NCBI RefSeq assembly: GCF_000499785.1
Contig: NZ_HG726021.1
Location: 64,717 to 128,716 of the forward strand
From: Bacteroides neonati
Lineage (GTDB): Bacteria; Bacteroidota; Bacteroidia; Bacteroidales; Bacteroidaceae
Direction of reading: 5' to 3'
DNA length: 64,000 nt
Below are positions 62,554 through 64,000 of the stretch, one piece after another. The translations under genes were made by a program, and so were the position numbers. The notes under the pieces were generated by a model that ran no database searches, had not been told where the DNA came from, and saw only the letters and a program-made list of their open reading frames with translations. Each line of letters starts with the position of its first letter. The stretch's first letter is position 1.

Positions 62554-64000
62554 AATACGATGTAGAATTTATATCGATCAGTCAATGTATGATGTGACCG
62601 GTGATCTGTTGAATTGGGATGAGATATACTCGAAGCTAAAACGAATTGACTATGGCGGAGTGATGAGAAGCTTTGCCGGAAAGTTTGAGTTTACGAGGGC
62701 AGCCCGTGACGTGATACGCAATGATTTTTTGAAAAAAGGAATCGGATCGGCACCTAAACTGATATGGGAGGAGCGAAATGATGAATGGGCATGGGAAGAG
62801 GTCTTTAATTATGTGTTGGATATTTCATCATATAGTGATGATGGTGGTGTTTTATCGATTAGTGCGATTGATGATAGCGTGGAGAGTATTATCAAAGCTA
62901 ATAAAGGCACACAGTATGAGTATTCGGTGGATATTATTAAGGAAGTCAATAACCTTTTGTATGATGGCATAGAAATGTCTGAATCGGTGAATTGGCAAGT
63001 ATCTGGGAATAGTATTGATGGGTCTACAGATGTTGATGTTCCTATTTCTGCGAAACTTGGAGAACAGTTATTTCCATTGTATGTCGGATCAAGCGAGCAG
63101 AATGTTGGTAACCGCTTTTTGATTGGAGATACTCCCCCGGGATTCATTTTGGATAACCCAAATTCTTACTTGATAAAAAGTATATCCTCTGGTGGAATGG
63201 AAATGCATGTAGATATGACCGTACAGATTCCTGCAGGGAAATATTTTTCTATTAGCCTGAGGAGGTATTATAATGATACCGATAAACACGATGTTTTAGC
63301 TAGATCAGGTATAGAAACAGGGGACGTGAATCGAGAGGTGAGATTGAGTTTTAATGGAGGCCTTTACATGGAAGATGGCTCTTATTTGATTGTTGCGTTC
63401 CTTTCGACTCATAATTTTACTATCCGAATACCTAGTAACACTATTTTTACGGCTAAATGGTATTCGAGAGTTAAGCCAGTTAATATTGACGTAGTATCTC
63501 CCGTTAAACTACTTAATAGGCTTGTGCAAAGCATGAATGGTGGAAAAGAAGGATTGATTGGAGAGATTGTGTTTGATGGGTCAGATAGAATGAACGGATG
63601 TAAGTTGGTAGCTGCGGAGAGTATCAGGGGCATTAGTTCGGCAAAGATGTACACATCATTCACGAAGTTCTGTAATTGGATGAGTGCAGTGTTTGGTTAT
63701 GTGTATGAGGTTGACGGAAAGACTATCCGATTCAAGCATCGCACTGCCTTCTATGAAAAGGAGGTAGCAATTGATCTTGGTGGAGATGTGAGTGAGTTTA
63801 ATGGTAGTATAGTGTCTTCATTGATTTATTCTCGGGTGAGATCGGGATATGACAAACAGGATTATGATAGTGTGAACGGGCGTGATGAGTTTCGATTTAC
63901 GACCGAGTATAGTACGGAAACGACTCTGACGGACAATAAATTGGATTTGATTAGCCCATACAGAGCTGATGTGTATGGTGTGGAATTTCTGGTTCAGAGA
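62543..64000 (+). CDS. Distal tail/baseplate protein, partial (runs off the window)
   Basis: A frame from ATG 62543 (MQNRIRCRIYIDQSMYDVTG) is open for all 486 codons to the end of the window. It contains DYGGVMRSFAGKFEFTRAAR near the start, a beta-rich middle and a region resembling tail-associated domains (YTSFTKFCNWMSAVFGYVYE, about 370). It is likely a baseplate or tail-tip protein of Bacteroides-type siphoviruses. The C-terminus, and with it any receptor-binding part, is outside the window. Confidence 0.6.
   Translation, partial: MQNRIRCRIYIDQSMYDVTGDLLNWDEIYSKLKRIDYGGVMRSFAGKFEFTRAARDVIRNDFLKKGIGSAPKLIWEERNDEWAWEEVFNYVLDISSYSDDGGVLSISAIDDSVESIIKANKGTQYEYSVDIIKEVNNLLYDGIEMSESVNWQVSGNSIDGSTDVDVPISAKLGEQLFPLYVGSSEQNVGNRFLIGDTPPGFILDNPNSYLIKSISSGGMEMHVDMTVQIPAGKYFSISLRRYYNDTDKHDVLARSGIETGDVNREVRLSFNGGLYMEDGSYLIVAFLSTHNFTIRIPSNTIFTAKWYSRVKPVNIDVVSPVKLLNRLVQSMNGGKEGLIGEIVFDGSDRMNGCKLVAAESIRGISSAKMYTSFTKFCNWMSAVFGYVYEVDGKTIRFKHRTAFYEKEVAIDLGGDVSEFNGSIVSSLIYSRVRSGYDKQDYDSVNGRDEFRFTTEYSTETTLTDNKLDLISPYRADVYGVEFLVQR

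Overview
The window is chromosomal DNA from a member of the Bacteroidales, with a prophage filling its right-hand 27 kb. The order is suggested by several features. A serine palmitoyltransferase gene of the Bacteroides/Parabacteroides type is present. Many genes are preceded by the Bacteroidetes promoter signature (TTTG about 19 nt before TAnnTTTG, often TATCTTTG). Shine-Dalgarno sequences are mostly absent, and a sigma-54 regulator carries the GAFTDA variant. The genus cannot be fixed from the sequence alone.

Bases 1-9900 hold holA, AMP nucleosidase, a stand-alone HsdR-N-type nuclease-fold protein, nagA, and a three-gene RND efflux operon (outer-membrane factor, adaptor, pump) that converges on nagA across a 25-bp perfect terminator stem. 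Bases 10000-12000 carry a zinc-ribbon/coiled-coil gene and a Nif3-like gene. Bases 12100-14300 form an arsenic operon (arsR, small thioredoxin-like, arsC, arsP) with three repeated operator-like dyads and a possible scrap of an ACR3 gene. Bases 14700-17070 carry FetA/FetB-type export genes followed by a small protein and an HD-type (alarmone-hydrolase-like) protein with a C-terminal helix-turn-helix. Then come a ferredoxin-domain protein, the agmatine-to-putrescine pair aguA-aguB, gtrA-aspS, a lipid kinase, serine palmitoyltransferase (sphingolipid synthesis) and an iron-type alcohol dehydrogenase.

Bases 26277-36294 are an ABC efflux locus. It has a decayed FtsX-type permease, a 44-codon ORF, an intact permease, ATPase, HlyD-type adaptor and TolC-type outer-membrane protein on the minus strand. 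Divergent from these lie an NtrC-type response regulator and its sensor kinase. The 314-bp divergent gap holds a good -24/-12 (sigma-54) promoter candidate and two sets of dyads placed like enhancers, which gives a coherent self-contained control circuit.

Two identical tRNA-Pro(TGG) genes (36450-36632) are followed by a tyrosine integrase, which starts the prophage. Its early region encodes a sliding clamp, PcfK/PcfJ-like proteins, small Cys-rich and membrane peptides, two DNA methyltransferases (one fused to a ParB-like domain) and a DnaD-like protein whose gene contains five 12-bp direct repeats that could be the phage origin. The late region has terminase, portal, prohead protease with a zinc ribbon, HK97-type capsid protein, neck and tail genes, a pair of paralogous tail-region genes sharing a 220-bp near-identical 3' segment, a tape measure protein and a tail protein that runs off the right end. 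No sheath gene is seen and there is one long tape measure, so a siphovirus-type tail is likely. The right attachment site and lysis genes are outside the window.
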